Assembly (NCBI GenBank): GCA_050015095.1
Contig: JBEKCC010000001.1
Location: forward strand, 62,001-126,000
Direction: 5' to 3'
From: MVRE01 sp015660965
GTDB taxonomy: Archaea > Halobacteriota > Methanomicrobia > Methanomicrobiales > Methanospirillaceae
DNA: 64,000 bases
The notes below the pieces were generated by a model. The model had not been told where the DNA came from. It saw only the letters and a program-made list of their open reading frames with translations, and ran no database searches. Each line of letters opens with the position of its first letter. The stretch's first letter is position 1. The position numbers and the translations under genes were made by a program. Positions 62,408-64,000 of this stretch are shown piece by piece.

Positions 62408-63442
62408 TTATGACCTAATTGCTCTAATTCGACGAGAAATTTCAGCTGCTGCTTGCATAATGTTAACTGCAGCTATTTTATCTGCAAATCTAATTCCACA
62501 ACTTGGTGTTATAAGTGATTGGGCATCTAAAATTTTTAAGGGAATTTTTTCAGCAAGTTGACTACGAATTCCCAAGTAACGATTGTAAATTGAATCGACC
62601 GTTTCCTTAACAAAAAAATTGTTATCAGAAGGTACAATGCCCCATGCAACGACACCACCTCGTTGCATATATGCAGCGATTGCATCTGCATAGAGTAAGA
62701 ATTCCTTTGAATTTGTGTAGGCATCTATTGAAATTATTGATGGATCAAGCTGGAGAACAAATTCCCAATCTGTATTCGAACAACAGTGAATTCCCAATCC
62801 TCCTTCAACAAGACCTTTTATGTCATCCCAGCCAGCTTTGACAGTCTCTCTATCAACTGGAACAACAGATGAACCAAGTGATGCGAGATACGGTTCATTA
62901 AGAACAATAAGTGTCTCAGGAGCACCCGTTTTTTTTCGCATCTCGACTTCACACCAACGAGCTTTGAGAGCAATAAATTTTGATAACATATCAACAATTT
63001 GAGAATCGTAGAAAATTGGGCGTTTCTTGGAATCGACAACTTGCATTCCAAAGGTTACCGGGCCTGTGACTTGGGTTTTCAGTACATGCACTCCTGAAAG
63101 GTTATGTGTCATCATCTCTAGAAAACCAGAGGCATAGTCCTGATGCTGAGCGTAAGGAGCATAATTTCTTTCCACATAATCCAGATAGACTTTTTCCATT
63201 TCAACGGTATTGTTAACGGAACTGTTAAAGATTAAACGGTCGTCACTGATAAGTCGACCAGGAAGCTGTTCGGAGTCATTGAAAACGATACTTTCGAGTT
63301 GCCCCCTGCCAGGTAAGGTTGGAGTGTAAGGAAACTCAGGAAATATGTCAAGAATAACCTTACAGGCTTCTGCAGGTTCTGTGTGTGGAAGTGCACCAAC
63401 ACCCGTCGCTGCTGAATGAGGTGAAGATATCATTTTTGCCAT
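62408..63442 (-). CDS. Core MetE-like methionine synthase / corrinoid methyltransferase
   Basis: The 344-residue TIM-barrel protein has the MetE/UroD-like pattern SPHSAATGVGALPHTEPAEA, QVTGPVTFG, NEPYLASLG, HCCSNTDW and ITPSCGIRFA, with candidate zinc-binding His, Cys and Cys. Proteins of this length lacking the folate domain are core methionine synthases that take methyl groups from corrinoid proteins. The RACo-like gene upstream (4-nt gap) and the CooC-like gene downstream support a corrinoid donor. The exact acceptor, homocysteine, is inferred. Confidence 0.8.
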   Translation of the reverse strand: MAKMISSPHSAATGVGALPHTEPAEACKVILDIFPEFPYTPTLPGRGQLESIVFNDSEQLPGRLISDDRLIFNSSVNNTVEMEKVYLDYVERNYAPYAQHQDYASGFLEMMTHNLSGVHVLKTQVTGPVTFGMQVVDSKKRPIFYDSQIVDMLSKFIALKARWCEVEMRKKTGAPETLIVLNEPYLASLGSSVVPVDRETVKAGWDDIKGLVEGGLGIHCCSNTDWEFVLQLDPSIISIDAYTNSKEFLLYADAIAAYMQRGGVVAWGIVPSDNNFFVKETVDSIYNRYLGIRSQLAEKIPLKILDAQSLITPSCGIRFADKIAAVNIMQAAAEISRRIRAIRS

Positions 63443-63446
63443 TTAA

Positions 63447-64000
63447 TTACTCCCTTTGAAGTCGACATTCATCGAGCATTCTTTGAACATTCGGGAAAAG
63501 TGAGAGGTCAGTATGTGGTAGGAAAGAACTTGATGTATATTCGTCCATGAATGTTGGTTCGGCGTTAAGTTCGATATATGCGATTTTCAAAGCAATATTG
63601 TCAAGTGCCTTTCTTTTTCGACGATTGATTAAAGCAATATTTGCTCCTGCAACAGCACCGTTGCCTATATTCTCAATCTGTTCGATAGGGATTTCTGGAA
63701 TCAATCCAATAGTTGTAGCATTCTTTTTATTCAGATAATTACCGAATGCTCCCGCAAAATAAATCTTTGAAATTTGATGTCGTGTTATATCCGCAGCTTT
63801 CATCAGTGTAATACAAGCGGCATGAATAGATGCCTTGCTCATAATCAAGTTCTTGATATCATTTTCAGTGATTACAATATCTTTCCCAATTTCCGATTCT
63901 TTTGCCCAAGTCACAACAACCTCTGGGAAATACTTACCTTGGCGAATCCTTTTATTTTTTATACCTAAATTTATCCGACCCGTACGGTCAATGACACAAG
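63447..64000 (-). CDS. RACo-like ASKHA domain protein (DUF4445), N-terminus beyond the window
   Basis: The frame is open from the right edge to the stop at 63447 (about 184 codons), starting mid-gene with CVIDRTGRINLGIKNKRIRQG. It reads ITENDIKNLIMSKASIHAACITLMKAADI, FAGAFGNYLNKKNATTIGLIPEIPIEQIENIGNGAVAGANIALI and the C-terminal YIELNAEPTFMDEY, typical of the RACo/DUF4445 family. Such proteins use ATP to reactivate corrinoid proteins by reduction. The N-terminal Fe-S domain would be outside the window. The next gene is the MetE-like methyltransferase. Confidence 0.85.
   Translation of the reverse strand, partial: CVIDRTGRINLGIKNKRIRQGKYFPEVVVTWAKESEIGKDIVITENDIKNLIMSKASIHAACITLMKAADITRHQISKIYFAGAFGNYLNKKNATTIGLIPEIPIEQIENIGNGAVAGANIALINRRKRKALDNIALKIAYIELNAEPTFMDEYTSSSFLPHTDLSLFPNVQRMLDECRLQRE

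Noticed and set aside
1..64000. CRISPR arrays, insertion sequences, integrases or prophage
   Set aside because: No regularly spaced repeats, transposase or integrase motifs, or terminal inverted repeats were seen.

Overview
The window is archaeal DNA from a methanogen, most likely of the class Methanomicrobia. The order Methanomicrobiales is my best guess, inferred from gene content only. It encodes formylmethanofuran:H4MPT formyltransferase (Ftr), methanogenesis marker protein 14, the methanogen-type homocysteine genes (DUF39-CBS, NIL-ferredoxin, UPF0280), archaeal DnaG primase, TFE, aTrm56, CDP-archaeol synthase, a tetraether-lipid-synthase-like radical SAM enzyme and pyruvoyl-dependent arginine decarboxylase. 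The DNA is AT-rich and densely coding, with many ATGA/TAATG overlaps between neighbours. I see no insertion sequence, CRISPR array, prophage or integrase. Two tRNA genes are present: Leu(GAG) and Gly(GCC).

Layout. 1-4.0 kb (minus): a membrane PAS sensor cut by the edge, MobA, an O6-alkylguanine methyltransferase overlapping an XPD-type helicase. 4.1-7.4 kb (plus): purB, a cupredoxin-like lipoprotein without copper ligands, argG. 7.4-13.1 kb: flavin-type protein, Mmp14 with a small partner, then the minus-strand run carS-pyrE-purD-argF. 13.2-19.3 kb: Tes-like enzyme, alanine-dehydrogenase-like protein, UPF0058, dnaG, UPF0235 behind a structured leader, and pyrC. 19.5-28.2 kb: tRNA-Leu, an ACT regulator, a minus-strand information-processing operon (winged helix, trm56, ATP-grasp, tfe, HD protein), the three-gene homocysteine operon, and nif3-SWIM. 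28.4-34.5 kb: alaS with a membrane winged-helix protein, surface proteins, hisH, a 25-residue Lys-rich peptide gene and tRNA-Gly.

34.7-49.0 kb is a tetrapyrrole and C1 island. Precorrin-2 dehydrogenase, hemA, hemB, hemL, hemC and cobA lead from glutamyl-tRNA to precorrin-2. A PsiE-like gene sits where hemD could be expected. A 5-formyl-THF cyclo-ligase homologue and ftr follow. Then an overlapping anaerobic corrin operon cbiT-L-F-G-H-C-D-E begins behind a 14-bp perfect palindrome. The products feed corrinoid and F430-type cofactor synthesis.

49-57 kb carries a K+ channel whose frame runs upstream of any usual start codon, and a mutS-mutL-mutY-like repair operon, a bacterial type of system that is uncommon in archaea. 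A decayed DUF255/YyaL gene lies at 57.3 kb. 57.5-64 kb holds a flavin-binding protein, an MBL-rhodanese fusion, a fusion of a 2H RNA-phosphoesterase with a calcineurin-like phosphatase, pdaD, and a RACo-like / core-MetE-like / CooC-like trio that probably serves corrinoid-dependent methionine synthesis. Together with the homocysteine operon, this covers both ends of methionine formation.
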